Origin: Sisyra terminalis | Lineage: Eukaryota; Arthropoda; Insecta; Neuroptera; Sisyridae | DNA: 64,000 nucleotides | Direction of reading: 5' to 3' | NCBI GenBank assembly: GCA_958496175.1 | Contig: OY292278.1 | Coordinates: 13,950,001 to 14,014,000, forward strand | In this document: piece after piece, positions 46,651-59,504 of the stretch | Layout of the letters: each line of letters begins with the position of its first letter | How positions within the stretch are numbered: the first letter of the stretch is position 1 | Program-made: the position numbers and the translations under genes | The notes under the pieces: generated by a model | The model's database searches: none | Told to the model about the DNA's origin: nothing | The model's input: only the letters and a program-made list of their open reading frames with translations

Positions 46651-49600
46651 CCAAATCATAAAAAGAAAAAAAAATAAAGTATCGGATAAAGTATATAATG
46701 AAAAACATAACTTTATTTTCTTATGTGCTTAGTTGTGAACCACTAAATTAGTCCACCACTTTATGATCTACAGTGGATAAAAATTTTGATATATTTTGAT
46801 TAGATCATGATTATGATATCTTACGCTGGAAAAGTATAATTCTAAACTCTTGTAAGCATTTGTATTGAAGGTATCTTTCATAATGATAATTTGTTGGTTA
46901 ATTTTTTTAATTTTTTTATTAACGATTATATAATAAAATTTTTTTAAAAATTAAATTATTGTAAAATTAATTCTTACCCCTATGAAGATATGAATTGCTA
47001 GTGATAACATAATATTTATTTTAAATACAATAGCATTGCTATTTAAATGATCATTTTCCTTCAAAATAAAGACGCATTTCGCGCCAAACGTTAATATTTG
47101 TTGATTCGTCGTTGCCTTGAAATCGAAAATGTAAAATTCCACGGTGAAAATAAAGAGAAAATTTCTCGTTTTCCGTATGCGCGGAATTTGCATAAAACCA
47201 ATCAAGACGCAAATGAACGTAACATTAGTGAATAATAAATGACAATGTAAAATAAACGAGCCGCTTCCCAAATACATCCCATCATCCCCCAAAACCATGT
47301 TGCATATAATAACATTATAATAACCGTTTAAAAAAATATTCGTTTTTCGACATGAAAGACAAAGAAGCGGATTATATACGACTCGACGTTTCGCCAAGCT
47401 GTGCCATACGAAACCCTTATATTTTTCTATTCTATATATTTGCCTCTTTTATTGTTTTTTTTTTTTTTTTTTTTTTTACTTATTTTCCCTAACATATCCT
47501 GCACGAAATCATGGCAACTCGAAAGGATATTGGCCTCATCCGCGTCTAATTGAGCGGGATTGCCAAAACGAAATGATTCAATTAGATGCCTGAATTACGA
47601 TAACGGGAAGTTTTATATTTGCCCAAAAGAAAAAGTTCAAAGATAAACAAGAATATGTTAATAATAAATGCGAATATTTTTTTAGAAAGTTTTAAATTTT
47701 AATGTGAAAAACGGGAGAACAATAACCCTCTTAAAAGAAGGTTTTTTTTTATTCCAATTTTGTATTCACAAAAGCTAATTGAGATAGAGATCTAAAACTT
47801 CCTGGATCTATGAACTTTACTTGTATTCTCCTCTTAAGTGTCTTAAAAATATATTTTTTTTATGTGAATTTAACCATGGTTTTACCTTGAATTATTTTTC
47901 ACTAAATCTCACTACTCAAATTCAGTGGTTCTTAAAGTTGACTGGACTCCGACTGATCTAAAAAAAATCTATTCTTGAACTTATACGACCCACCTCTTCG
48001 CCGTCTTAGAGAAAAGAGGACATAAATATAGGTAAAGGTAATAAAATATCAAAATTATCACTTCCAATTTTCGTTTATATCTTTTACAACGGCGAATTGC
48101 CCATTAGAGTTCAAGCAGTGTTCAACCAGTAACTTTCCGTGAAATATTCTCAGCCCAACACTGATACAACTGGCAAATAACTAAAATTAGCTATTGAATG
48201 AAACCGAAATGGCAGTTGAAACTAATGAAATGATAGTTCAAATTTATGACAATAATATTATATTTGTATTCCACTTTCCATGATGTGTATTCTTTGTCCT
48301 TGTATTTGCCGCAATACTACATAAAACACAAAAAGTTTTATTTTAACCATCCTTTTAATTATTCTTGTTTTTTGTCAAGAATTATTGAAACAAAGTAACT
48401 AAAACTGGCGTGTACTCTAAAACTATACATCTGCTAAGAAAAATCAATTGATGATTAAAGCATTTCTTAATTACATTAAAATGATCAACGTTTATCCTAT
48501 CCAATTGGAAACCAAATGTTGGTCAATTGATAAACTATTCTAAAGTTTTCGAATTGGAAAATTGATTTCTTTATAAAAGCCATTTCTCTTTGGCTTTTAG
48601 TGGAATAATTTTCTTACAAAACTTATGTTCGTGGACTTAAATTGTTTTTCGTAATTTTTCTTACCAAAATATTAATGAAAGGGACGAGGACTCACAAAAG
48701 ATGAATTATTTAAGGCCCCAATTTAATTACAGAAGTTTTTATAGAAACAGTGTTTAAAAAGTTATAATAATCATTAGAAAGTTGGAAAAAGATAATTTTT
48801 TTCATGAAAAATTGATCAATTAAAATGTTCGTTGATAAAACATTGCATGTTCTACTTTGGTTTTAATAAGGAAAAAAAAATTATCACCACCTTTTTCACT
48901 TGATGAACATGTAGACTTGGAAATAAGAACATCAAATTTCCATTATGTAGATTTTTTTCCCCAAAAATGAAAGTGAATGAAATACTGATTACAGCCGACG
49001 TGTTTAGACTTCCAATAAGCCTTAAATAAATATTTGATCAAGCGTTGATAGATTTCGAAACATGATAGATTTACCTGCTTTACACAAAATTAGAACGCGT
49101 TTTAAGCAAATTTTCACTCCACCGGCTTTTCGGCAAATATTTTTCAATCGAAAACAACGGGATCGATTTGCAACAATTTTTATAGATTTTTTTTTAGTAT
49201 AACACAATCAATAAGCAGACAGGGAATGTTTCCATTCCAGATTTCAACATTAAAAAAAATAAATGGGAATTGACGTACGTATTTACCTTTTCTCAATAGT
49301 GTTACGCACGGGCACTGTATAATATAATTACCCCTCTGAGAGTCGTTGATAGAGAGGTTTCCATTTACGACAATAAAAAGGGGTGGAGGGTATTTTGTGG
49401 ACGGTCTCGAATATTCTAGACCACGTCGACAAAGACATAATAAAAATTTGCAATGAAAAACTTCTTCGAAAGTAGTTCGAAGCATCTGGCTTGCCTATAA
49501 CTCGTAACCATTAGTGAAAGTTACTCTATTAATGTATTCTATTCGAAGCCATTTTCAATTGGTCTGGAAACGAAATAATTTGGCGTAAAAAAACACTAAT

Positions 49601-51412
49601 TTTCCTTTAATGTCACCCTCTTTTATACAATCAAAAATAATTTTTCCTCAATCGGTTTCTACCACAAAAAAAGAAAAACTTTCATCCAAGAGAGCTTTTC
49701 AAGCTCCACTCACTAAAATTAAATTATCAGATGAAAGTCTTACCAAACAAAAAACTCCAATCAACAAAACTTAAATGGTCGAGTTTATATTCTTTTTTTT
49801 TCGTGCAAACGGAAAACAGATTTGTATTCGTGGCTCAACGCTTCATTTTCCTTCTTCCATTTCCGGCAAAGAGGAAAAAATGTGATGCAACACATTTTAT
49901 TAAGGTTTCCCACAAAAAATGGTTAATAAGGAGAAATATTTTCGTTAAACTCTATTATAAGAGAGAAAATGAAATTAATGACGAACATGGCAGGAAAGTT
50001 TGTTGCAGTGAAAGTATATTAATAATATTTTCCTTTTCAAAGCCATTTTTTCCCCAACCATCAGGAAAAAAACTTCTCAAATTAATTGATGGTTTTAATA
50101 TTTATTTTACTAAAAAATGGAACATAATTATCAGAAATATTTTAGTATTAGATTGTTATAATTTTAGAAACACAAAGAAGTATCAAAATTTTATCGCCAA
50201 CATTAAAAAGCACAGCTTTAGTTTAAATTTTCTCTTTCCTCCCACAAATTTAAATACCAATCGATAACATTTATTTAAGAAAATGTAAAGTTTCATTGCA
50301 AATGCTTAAAACATTAAGTCAACACCTTATTTCGAAACGTTTATGTTTGATTTTTCATTTGCAACAAATGTCAGGAAACTCGGTCACCTGCATTTTATGG
50401 GACACCTGCACATCAAGCAATAACTTTTCCCGAACTTTGGCTCATTTACGATCGCAACTGTGCAAAAGGGTAACGCTTTCTGACATACTTACCCCTAATT
50501 TAACGCCAGTTTATTCAGCAATTAAATATGCACCCTAAACGGGAAACATACTATTCAATTATTTTCCAATTTTGTCACTGTGTATTTACCACTTGTATAC
50601 TATGTAATGGAACAGTAAGTAAATTTTACCTTTTCACGTCTAATATTCTACGACAATTTTGACGTAGAAGTTTATAAAGATGCTTTTATGAGACTTTACG
50701 TCCCTAAACATCGTTAACCTTATTTTTTTTAAATTATAAACTTAGTTATCCTTGGTTACTTCACCAAAAAAAAAAAGAAATAGTTGATCTTCTTTTAGTA
50801 TCTTATTGATCTTTGAAATGCATGAGTTAAACTATTGTCAATAATTAAAGTTGATGAAAAAAATATAATTTGTATTATCAAAGGTAAAAATAGAAAATTG
50901 GTTATAATTCTTTCCCGGATAGATTTATATGAATCGAAAATCGAACTTTAAAAACCATGATCCGAAATATAGAAATATTTGGAGAGCTTTAAAATATGAT
51001 GTTGAAGAATACTAATGAAAAATGAATCAATCGAATTACAATCGTAAAAGTATTGAGGATTGCGTATGATATTTGTTGTTGTAGAAGGCCTACTGGAAGA
51101 TCCAAAGAAATAAGGAAGAAAAGTAATAGATTTCCGGAATAAAAAAGATTTACCAACCTCGATTAAAGGAACTTTCCCAGAGATAGGCAACGCTGAAAAA
51201 TACAATTCAACTAGGAACTAAACCTGCCTATCGAATAGAAAATGTTCCAGAAAATTACAGCTGAGTTTTCTGAGAAAGCTTGGTTAAAATATTCTTCACC
51301 CGTTTCGATTTCAATGGAATAAAATGTTTCTTTCTTTCCCATATTCCTTTTTCTTAAATTTAATTTTTCTACATAATTACTTACATAATCAAAATAAGAT
51401 TTTTTCGCTGAC
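46651..51412. other. mostly single-copy 4.8 kb with unrecognised frames
   Basis: The two longest frames of the window lie here: 148 codons on the minus strand (46,951-47,397) and 178 codons on the plus strand (49,731-50,267). The first is rich in Ile/Phe/Asn, hydrophobic, and starts MAKRRVVYNPLLCLSCRK. The second is Lys/Phe/Asn-rich and starts MKVLPNKKLQSTKLKWSS. Further frames are at 49,022-49,207 and 49,180-49,485 (minus), 50,296-50,538 (plus) and 50,948-51,205 (minus). None shows a known domain and codon use looks like background composition. A T-run of about 26 lies at 47,453-47,477, and a repeat relic at 48,145-48,290. I do not call a gene. Confidence 0.4.
48145..48290. repeat. relic copy of the 37.86-kb repeat
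   Basis: The segment shares GAAATGGCAGTTGAAAC, AGCCC-ACACTGA and GACAATAAT-like blocks with 37,860-37,990 in the same order and orientation. It lacks the hairpin and the hammerhead-like segment that follow in the other copy. Confidence 0.65.
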
Positions 51413-51592
51413 TTATGATGACCACTGAGGAGATTGCTTGGCATTCGAAATACGTATCTGGGCAATACGTCACGAATATTTTTGTTTGAACTTCTGTTCA
51501 AATTTATGTTTGTGGTATAATTTTTATATATTATAATATTAAATTATACTACATAAATTGGACCACAATATATTCTATATATTGTATACACA
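51413..51592 (+). mobile_element. half copy (right arm) of the 26.5-kb palindromic element
   Basis: From ACCACTGAGGAGATTGCTTG to the end TATATTGTATACACA the sequence matches the right arm of the 26.54-26.91-kb element with few differences. The left arm is absent; instead the sequence enters directly from AAGATTTTTTCGCTGACTT (51,396-51,414). A 96-codon minus frame (51,211-51,501) overlaps it by chance and shares a peptide with the frame at 26.6-26.9 kb only because of the repeat. Confidence 0.82.
51419..51464 (+). ncRNA. hammerhead-ribozyme-like motif, copy B
   Basis: The parts are TGACCA (51,419-51,424), CTGAGGA (51,425-51,431), stem II GATTGC/GCATTC with loop TTG (51,432-51,446, five of six pairs), GAAA (51,447-51,450), TACGTA (51,451-51,456, minimal stem III), TC (51,457-51,458, cleavage triplet AUC) and TGGGCA (51,459-51,464). 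TGACCA and TGGGCA pair at five of six positions. Every invariant core base is kept. Compared with copy A, stem II is longer while core and stem I are unchanged. Confidence 0.6.
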
Positions 51593-54500
51593 GTACTGTC
51601 ATAATGTTTTTGCTAAAAAATTATTTTAGAAAACTCTGTTTTTAGAAAATTATCTCTGTTTTTTTTAAGGTTGACATTGAATATTCGATCCATTTAAACA
51701 ACCCTTAAGTGTGAGACCACCAATTACATCGCACTATCCTAGTTTTTTAAGTTGTTCACTTTAAGAATTCTAACATTGTTTGGATGATTTTTATTCATTG
51801 AAAGAAGCTCAAATTTTGAATATCTGGTTCCATGAAAGCACCTGGAAATAATAGGGTAAATTAATAATTATTTAAATATTTTAAAGGTAAAGTTTTCTTT
51901 TTGTACATAAGGTAATGTTTAAATTTGATTAACTTATTTCATTTATTTTTAATTCTCAAAATTACATCTCAGAATTTTCATTATATGAAGAAGTAGATAT
52001 ATACAATTTGATTGTAGGCAACAAATGTTTTTTTTATATCTACCTCTGTTTAAATGTTTTATTACAAATATGTTTCAATGATATTTAAATTGGGGTTTAA
52101 AGCTTTGAGGAAGTAAACAAAATTTTCAAATAAAATATTCATTCATAATTTATTAACATTGCCGGTAATTTAAGCCACAGTATATTTTCAAGCAAATATA
52201 AAACGAATTAAATTTATTCACCCCTCAAGCAACAAAAATCTGGATGTTAAACACATCAAATAATGATTATTGCCTTATTAATTCTTTAACGAAGGTTCTT
52301 GCAACATTTGTTGATTGGTACATATTTATTATTTACAAATGCCTGCCTCGTTAAATAAGTATATTTTTTCACAGGTTTATATATGAAATATTGATTTTCA
52401 TGTGTTATAACTGTTTATAAATACAATTTTAAGTCGATCGATAATTTTATCATGAAACGAGACCTTGTCGATTTGATATGAACCGATATTGAACATAATT
52501 TTCACGTATTTCTCTCTTAATATTCCGAACTAGAGAGATATAATTGTAAATTATCAAAGTCATTACAACAATAGTTAGCAGAATGGAAAGTTCTTTTCAA
52601 TAAATGAAAAGTGAAATTGAAAACTTAGCAAAGGGGTTTTGCAGCATTCAATTTATATAAATATGATTCAAGTTTTGAGATATTATAAATTAAAAAATCA
52701 TTTGAAAAAATGCAACACAAATAAACTTTGTTATTTATTCTATATTTGATCTACTTACTACAATTTCTTACTTGGATAAATTATTGAAAAATTCAACTTT
52801 TACTGACAATTTTATTACAAAATTTTAAATGAATTCTATTATAATTTTATCGTTGAAATAAAAATAATACTTCCAATTTTAAAAAAAGGTTAGTGTGCAA
52901 CGAAAAATAGGGTTGAATTCATACGGTTAGATAAACTTAGTGAAAAAAATATAAAATAAATAAATTTTCGAAGTATATCCGTTAAAATTTGCTGCACTTA
53001 ACTATTTAGCTAAGACTTACAATTAAGCTTTAAACTGATAAGCAGTACGCCAAATATAAAATGTACAATTAACTATTCCTAGTGGTTGATTAATCAACCC
53101 TTAATTGGCCAATTTGCCACAGTTTGTACTCATATCGTCAGTGATGCATTTACTTCTAGGCCCGGGTCTAGGGCAGCAAGATTTTAAAGGCAAAGAATGC
53201 CATATTCAAATTCAAAAATTGAATTGAGTTATTTTTACTATGGATGTGTGGACCATCTTCAGTAAAGTATAATAAATATTTTATATAGAATTTACTTTCC
53301 AATTTATCACATTACATTTGTCAAGAGTAAACTCACTTGTAATAAAGATCTGCCACTTTGGAGATATTCAGAACAAATTACAAATCTTTTTAATGGTAAT
53401 TTCTTAAGAACCATAGATCTTTTCGCTAAATTCGATCCTTTTTGACAGAACTTTTAAGGTCCTACACGAACCCTGGTAGTCGAAATACGTCCGTACTTAT
53501 CTAAAACAATCTACTATGCTCTCAATTCAGAAGAGACCTTCGTAAATAAATATGATTTATTCTCTTGCATTATCTTCCTAAAGATTCAATACTGAAGATA
53601 TTCAAAAATATATGGAATATATTGCATTTGAGAATCTTCCAGATGTGTACCGTAATGTTGAATTTGCTTTATGCATTTTTTGAATTCCAGTGCCAAACTT
53701 TTAAGGAGAAAGATCTTTTTCTACCCTGGATAGTGTGAGAAATTACTAAGGGATAATTAATTTTATATTTAAAAAAATATATATGTAAATTCATAAGAAG
53801 TTGTTTTAAAACTAACAAAAATTGATTTATGATTTAAATACTTGAAAATAAGATTTTTTTTCTTGATAACCATCTTGATATGGAACAATAACGGCGACTT
53901 ATCGAATGAATCCTAGAGCAGTTTTGGACTTAAATCCACCACTGCACGTAGTAAGGGAAATTCATAAATAGATAATATATCTTGAACTCCAATTTAATCA
54001 ATTTGAAGATTTGATATTTAAAGGCACAAAAATGGTTTATTATTTTCAACGATTTCCCAATGTATGAAATTTCATATATGCAACTGAAATAGTATCTCAT
54101 ATATAGGTGTAATGGTTGCCGTAAAGAAAATTCCACTCATTAATTATCATTTGTCTATTGAGAATAATTTTTGCCGTAAAGTGTGGAGAAATAAGTAAAG
54201 TAGAGTGGTTACAAATTAAAATGAAGTTAGAATTGTAGTTTTATGTTTTTAACATTTGTTTAAATCTTCTAAGGAGTCATTAAGGGGGCTAATTCGGTAA
54301 CAATTACTTAAGAAAAGAAATTAGGATCTTTGGTCCCTTAATTTTTCTACAATTTGATATATAAAACTTTAATAACTGTATGAGTATAGAATTAAGTGGC
54401 GACTATATAATGAAACAAGTTTTCACCAATAATTACATGTTTTGCTTTTCAATTTTCTTTCAAAATAGGTACGAATTATTTAGACGACCAATTAAAAATA

Positions 54501-55863
54501 TGGACTCCTTTTTTTTCCTTAATGATTTTTATTTATTAAAAAAAATATTATATTTGTCCCATAATACTTCCTTTCCTTTTAAATAATTTGTTCTAACAAT
54601 AAACAGTTAACTTGAATTTTTTTAAGCCAAAATAAAACACCTTTAAATTTGCCAGTGTTTTTTTCATGGAATACAAATGATTTGAAAGATATAAATGTGA
54701 ACGTCTGAATTATTGCCAGTTATACGTTTTTGTTCGATTCTTTTGGACAAATTTATTGTTTATAAGGAAAAAAATATTCACTGAATACAAAGATAATCGA
54801 TATGGAATGCGCATTTTAACACTTTTCGGGTGGAAAATCCACCTTTACGAACAGTTAATCAATAGTTTTAAAGAGATATCTATTTATGTACATAAATATC
54901 TCTCAACAACCTAAACAAATAGAATTCAACAATGTTTTCTTTATATTTCAGACGCGTGAAATTCAAAAAAAATAAATAATATTGTCATCCAATAAAACGG
55001 CGGTGAAATATTAGTTGTATTTATAATAAAAAAAGACGATTTTTTTCATCAATTTTCATGCGAAAAACCCATAAATTTTGGTGTTAAATCTACGATTTTT
55101 AAAATTTTTGATAATTCCCCCATTCTTTCGTTTTTTACTTCTATAATATATCATTCGTGTGAATTATAAATGATAACTACAACGGATAAATGTCTCAAGA
55201 AAAATACATTTTGAAAAATATGTCTGCTTTATGAAACGTTGGGGTGAGCTTGAAACTGCGAATGTATACATATATATATATCATGACATTTCCCAAATAT
55301 TTTGATTTATTTATTTACATTTTACTTCAGACTAATACTTACTATGATAGAGTGAAAAAGCAATACTTTAGGAGAAATTTGTAGTTTTAAGGCGTTACAA
55401 TTTGTGGTACAATTTATTGAATTTAGTTTAAATTAAATTTGTGGCAATGGTAAATGTTTATGTAATATGAGTAAGATAAGCTTAATTCAATCATAGCAGC
55501 CAAACCACTTCGTAACTAGTTGAACCGATTTCAACTATCATAATCGTGAAAGTTTGTGGGTAAACTCGACAATTTAATTGAATCAATGGGAAAGTTTATT
55601 GGTGCAATGGTAAAAAGAAAATCAATGAGTTTTTTTCAAGATAGAAAAATTTAATCTTTAAAAAATTCAATTACCTTAAAAAATATGAAACCATTATTGA
55701 CGATAAAATCGATTAGCTAAATATTTCCTGCAATAACTATAACATTTTGGAGTAGGTGAAAAATATGGCTCATACCTCACACGGCTACAGTAGGAATCTC
55801 ATATTCAGCAACCACAAGATTAATTTAATTGTAAATACCTATTTGTATAAAATAGGTATCAAT
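51593..55863. other. no recognisable gene, about 4.3 kb
   Basis: Only 68-codon frames (minus 53,930-54,136 and plus 54,380-54,586) occur, neither with a known motif. A GGCCCGGGTCTAGGGCAGCA block near 53,159 may be a decayed DNA-element end but has no partner here. A TA microsatellite lies near 55,266. Confidence 0.45.
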
Positions 55864-55990
55864 CTTCCACTGAGGAAAATACATATCTGGGCAATACATT
55901 AGTAAAACATTTGTTTGAACTTCTGTTCAAATTTATCTTTATACGTGATTTACTTTTGTAAATTAAATGTCATAAATAGGATCACAATCT
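55864..55990 (+). repeat. degraded right-arm copy of the 26.5-kb element
   Basis: TTCCACTGAGGAAAATACAT, TATCTGGGCAATACATT and TTTGTTTGAACTTCTGTTCA identify the family. The stem II segment between CTGAGGA and the GAAA core is deleted, so the hammerhead-like fold cannot form. The terminal part after 55,950 is strongly diverged. Confidence 0.75.
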
Positions 55991-56163
55991 TTTCTTAAAT
56001 ACTGAATTAAACTATTAAAGTTTTCTGGCAATATTTGGAATATATGGAAACATCTGTTGATAGTTCCAGTAAAATATCCTCTTAAAAATGAAAAAAGCTG
56101 CTTATTTAAGCCGAATGATCTTTTAATTATATTTTTTTTTGATTTGTTTTTGACTACCTAAAA

Positions 56164-56393
56164 CAGTGGTTTTTAATGTGGATCAATTTTCATGGGTTTT
56201 GTAAGTCAGTCTCGCGGGCTTGGCGTCGGTTAAGATATACCTCCAAAGTAATTGATTTTGTGAATTTTTATTAGAAAATGCATCCATATGTTTTGAAAAA
56301 AGAATTTTTTAATTTTCGGATAAAGAAAGGTTTAGTGAATGCGCATACGAAACTAATCAGGATCAGTACCTCCAACAAGGTTAAGAACCACTG
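56164..56393. mobile_element. non-autonomous hAT element, 230 bp
   Basis: The ends are CAGTGGTTTTTAATGTGGAT (56,164) and AAGGTTAAGAACCACTG (ending 56,393), inverted repeats of hAT type. The 8-bp flanks ACCTAAAA and TTCTAAAT share CTAAA (5 of 8). The interior has a CAGTCTCGCGGGCTTGG segment like the terminal region of the 14.7-kb fragment. A 64-codon plus frame (56,278-56,472) crossing the end is incidental. Confidence 0.8.
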
Positions 56394-57173
56394 TTCTAAA
56401 TCTTACAGAATAAATAAGGTTGAACAACATTATATAGTTTATTCTGCTGTTATCTCAATATCAAATATTTAATAATTGCATTGCTGTGAAACTTAAAATA
56501 GAATCTAAAGTACAAAGATTTTTTTTCGATAGTTTTTCCAGTTTCCTCGCAATCACCAATTTAATTAGAAATTCAATTCAATTCCGCTAGACTAAGTAAG
56601 TAAGGGGCTGCATAAAAGCTCCATGTTTACTGTCAACAGCTTAATGAAATCTGTCAAGCTTTTGTCAAATACGTTTGAGTTGAATGACTATTTGTTATCA
56701 AAAGCTTTTAATGGACTCTCTTCTACATTTCATCACAAATATAGCATGTTTACTGCAGAGGAAAATTTCGATTTGAGACACGATAAGATTCACAATCTCA
56801 TGGTGATACATTTATTTTTTTAAACGTTTTTATGCTATAGAAATGATGGTGGAAAATTGACGATTCAACCCTTAAACTGTTTTAATGAATTGACGGATTT
56901 TAAAAAGATTGAACATTTGATTATTTTACCAAATTTTTGTCAAAGAAAATTTATGTTTCCTGAAAGTTTGACAAAAATTATTTAATATTGGTTTTGTACA
57001 GTATTTTAAGTGTGATTCAAAGGTATGTGCTTTTATAGATAATGTATTCTTATAAGATTGTTAGACCTTCATAACGATATAATAAATTAATTTTTTACAA
57101 GAGGGTCAGGCCAAATGAAGTGGTTCAAAAGTAAATGAAATGGTTGCTCGACCATTTCAAAAAAAAAAAAATG

Positions 57174-57249
57174 TTTTTTGTGTGCTATCACCCCAACATG
57201 TTGGTAGTTCAAATTCATCATTATTTTAATTTTATTGTTTTTAGTTTTC
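57174..57249 (+). repeat. 76-bp dispersed repeat, copy 1
   Basis: TTTTTTGTGTGCTATCACCC through ATTGTTTTTAGTTTT recurs at 59,429-59,504 with only two substitutions seen. Sequences before and after differ, so this is the shared fragment of a larger unidentified repeat or a recent local transfer. Confidence 0.85.
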
Positions 57250-59428
57250 AAAAAATAGAATAAAAAATTGATGAAATCGATTTCTTACAGGTAATTGTAC
57301 AACCACCGGTTAGTGCCTAATAGTACCTGTTAGTAATATTTTGCATACAATTTTAGTCCGGGAAATAAGTCTGCTTGTTTTTGTGGAAAATATTATGCAA
57401 CCAAAATTTAATTGTATCATCTCATTCCTTTTTCAAATGTCAGTTTTATTTTCCCGTGCCTAAGTATCACTGTTTTATTTGGGCACCGAAGTTCACATAA
57501 AACGATGAAATTAAATTTAAAATAGTACGTTTGTATTGTTCTAAGTGCGGAAATCGTAAAAGATTATAGGAATATGTAAATGGGGCTGGCAACGAGCAGC
57601 TATTAAAAGGACAAATGAAATATTTATGTATTACTACTACGGATGATAAAATAAACCGTTTTATGCCGGCCGGAATGGGGTACCCAGTACGTGCACATTC
57701 GTTTCTTAGACGTTTAGCAAAACGGATTATTGTCACATTCATGAGATATGTGTCAGCTGCTTGAACCGTAATAATGTATGAAAAATAATATTATTGCTTG
57801 AGTGAATTCCATCGTCATTCGCTCTATTCAAAAGCATGGAAGTAATGCATTAAACATTTGCGAAAACTTGTTGCTCCCGTATTTCTTTCAGGACAAAAAA
57901 TTCTTCGATTATTTCACATTTTATTCGGTGAACAATTTGTCAAATTTAAGGGAGGAAAAAAAAGATTTGCAAAAATGAAACATTGGATTTTACCTTTTGC
58001 TGTTTTCGGTAAGAAAATCGGGTCGGGCTTGGTTCAAATGCACGTGGATAAACTAGAATGAAATTTTAATCAAATTCAGGGGTATTGTGCTTGTTATAAA
58101 TGATTTGTATTTCCTTCATGTTTATTCTATTCTCTGACAACTTTTCGAATAAATTATTAACTCATGTGTGCTCTGCAACTTTCTATTCACAAGGATATTC
58201 ATCTGGTTTTGACGGTCGGCGTTGAATACGAAACATTAATTTGTGTAAAACTGATACCAAAATTTGGAAACGCCTTTTCCACCAATTTGCCATTCAATTT
58301 TATCTCACTAAAACTTTCCAATTATCTCAAAATTTCAACTTTAACTTATGGTCACAAAAACTAATTCAATGTGTTTCCAAATCGTGTGAAAGTCATACAA
58401 ACTTAGAAAAAAGCACAGAAAAAAGTTCAAATTTACTTGTATTATTATCATTGGAAACGATTGTGAACACAAATTGAATGCAGTCTGGATGCGAGCTTTT
58501 TTTCAAATCATTATTCAAAACGTAAAAGTTTTAATAGTTATATGAATTCAACTCGTTTTGAAAGCTTCTAGTCAGCAAAAAGCTTGTAAGGATATAAAAG
58601 CAAATGTACTTGTTGAACGTAGATCATTTCATTTTCATTCTTTTCCATTTTTATTCTCAAGATTTAAAAGCACGAGCTTTAATAAAAATGTTTAGTTTCT
58701 CAAAAAGAAACAAACAAACAAATAAATAAAAGCATGTAAACGAAACGAATGGATTATCTTTTCTGCAGAATGCAAGATACCTACTTTTTTTAAAGTTTAA
58801 AAATTTCACATAAAATTTTTATGACAAATTTTGGAAACTAGATAAATTTAGTGGCAAAATGACAAAGAGCTTAGATTCCTTTCGGATGGGGAGAAGAAAC
58901 GGAAATTCTTACTAAAGAGAATCAATAAAACATATAAGGGAAGTGAAGAGAGGATGTGGCACTAGAGCTTGGACAAAAAGAAAACTAGAATTAAAGGAAG
59001 AAGAGCAAAGAGGAAATGGGATTTGGTTTTGGAAATGTCATTCGATCTACCTATTTACAATTTCTTGTTGTAGGATTACCAAAATCCGAGAAAGACTTAT
59101 GTAAGATTCAACTGTAGTTGTAAGTTATAAATTTCAAGAAAGAAACATAGAAATTTAGTGAAGAAAAAAAAGAGAGCTTCTTCTTAATTTTATAAACGTT
59201 TTTTTTTTCTATTAAAAAAGGTATACTCTTAAGGATCGAATCTGCGTATATATTCTTATTAATACACCGAAAAAATTTAAAAAAATGAGCTTTTAAATAT
59301 CAATAGATGGTTCTTTTATTGTTTCAAAACTAATTAATTTTTTCAATCCCTTTGCACAACAAAAGTCTTGGGTTAGTCCAATTCAGTCGGTCCAGCACTG
59401 GTCGCTTGATTATTATTTTTAATTCTGA

Positions 59429-59504
59429 TTTTTTGTGTGCTATTACCCCAACATGTTGATAGTTCAAATTCATCATTATTTTAATTTTATTGTTTTTAGT
59501 TTTC
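59429..59504 (+). repeat. 76-bp dispersed repeat, copy 2
   Basis: This is the second copy of the segment at 57,174-57,249, in the same orientation, 2.25 kb away. It opens a 64-codon frame that continues into a less AT-rich stretch with GGTGGTGGCCATATTAG. Confidence 0.85.

Noticed and set aside
46951..47397. 148-codon minus frame as a membrane protein gene
   Set aside because: Hydrophobicity follows from AT-rich codons; no recognisable family or regular membrane-segment pattern.
49731..50267. 178-codon open frame as a host gene
   Set aside because: Lys/Phe/Asn-rich composition like background, no domain, no start context or splice structure that I can support.
53155..53200. GGCCCGGGTCTAGGGCAGCA as a DNA transposon end
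   Set aside because: Looks like a dispersed element end, but no inverted partner or target duplication could be found.
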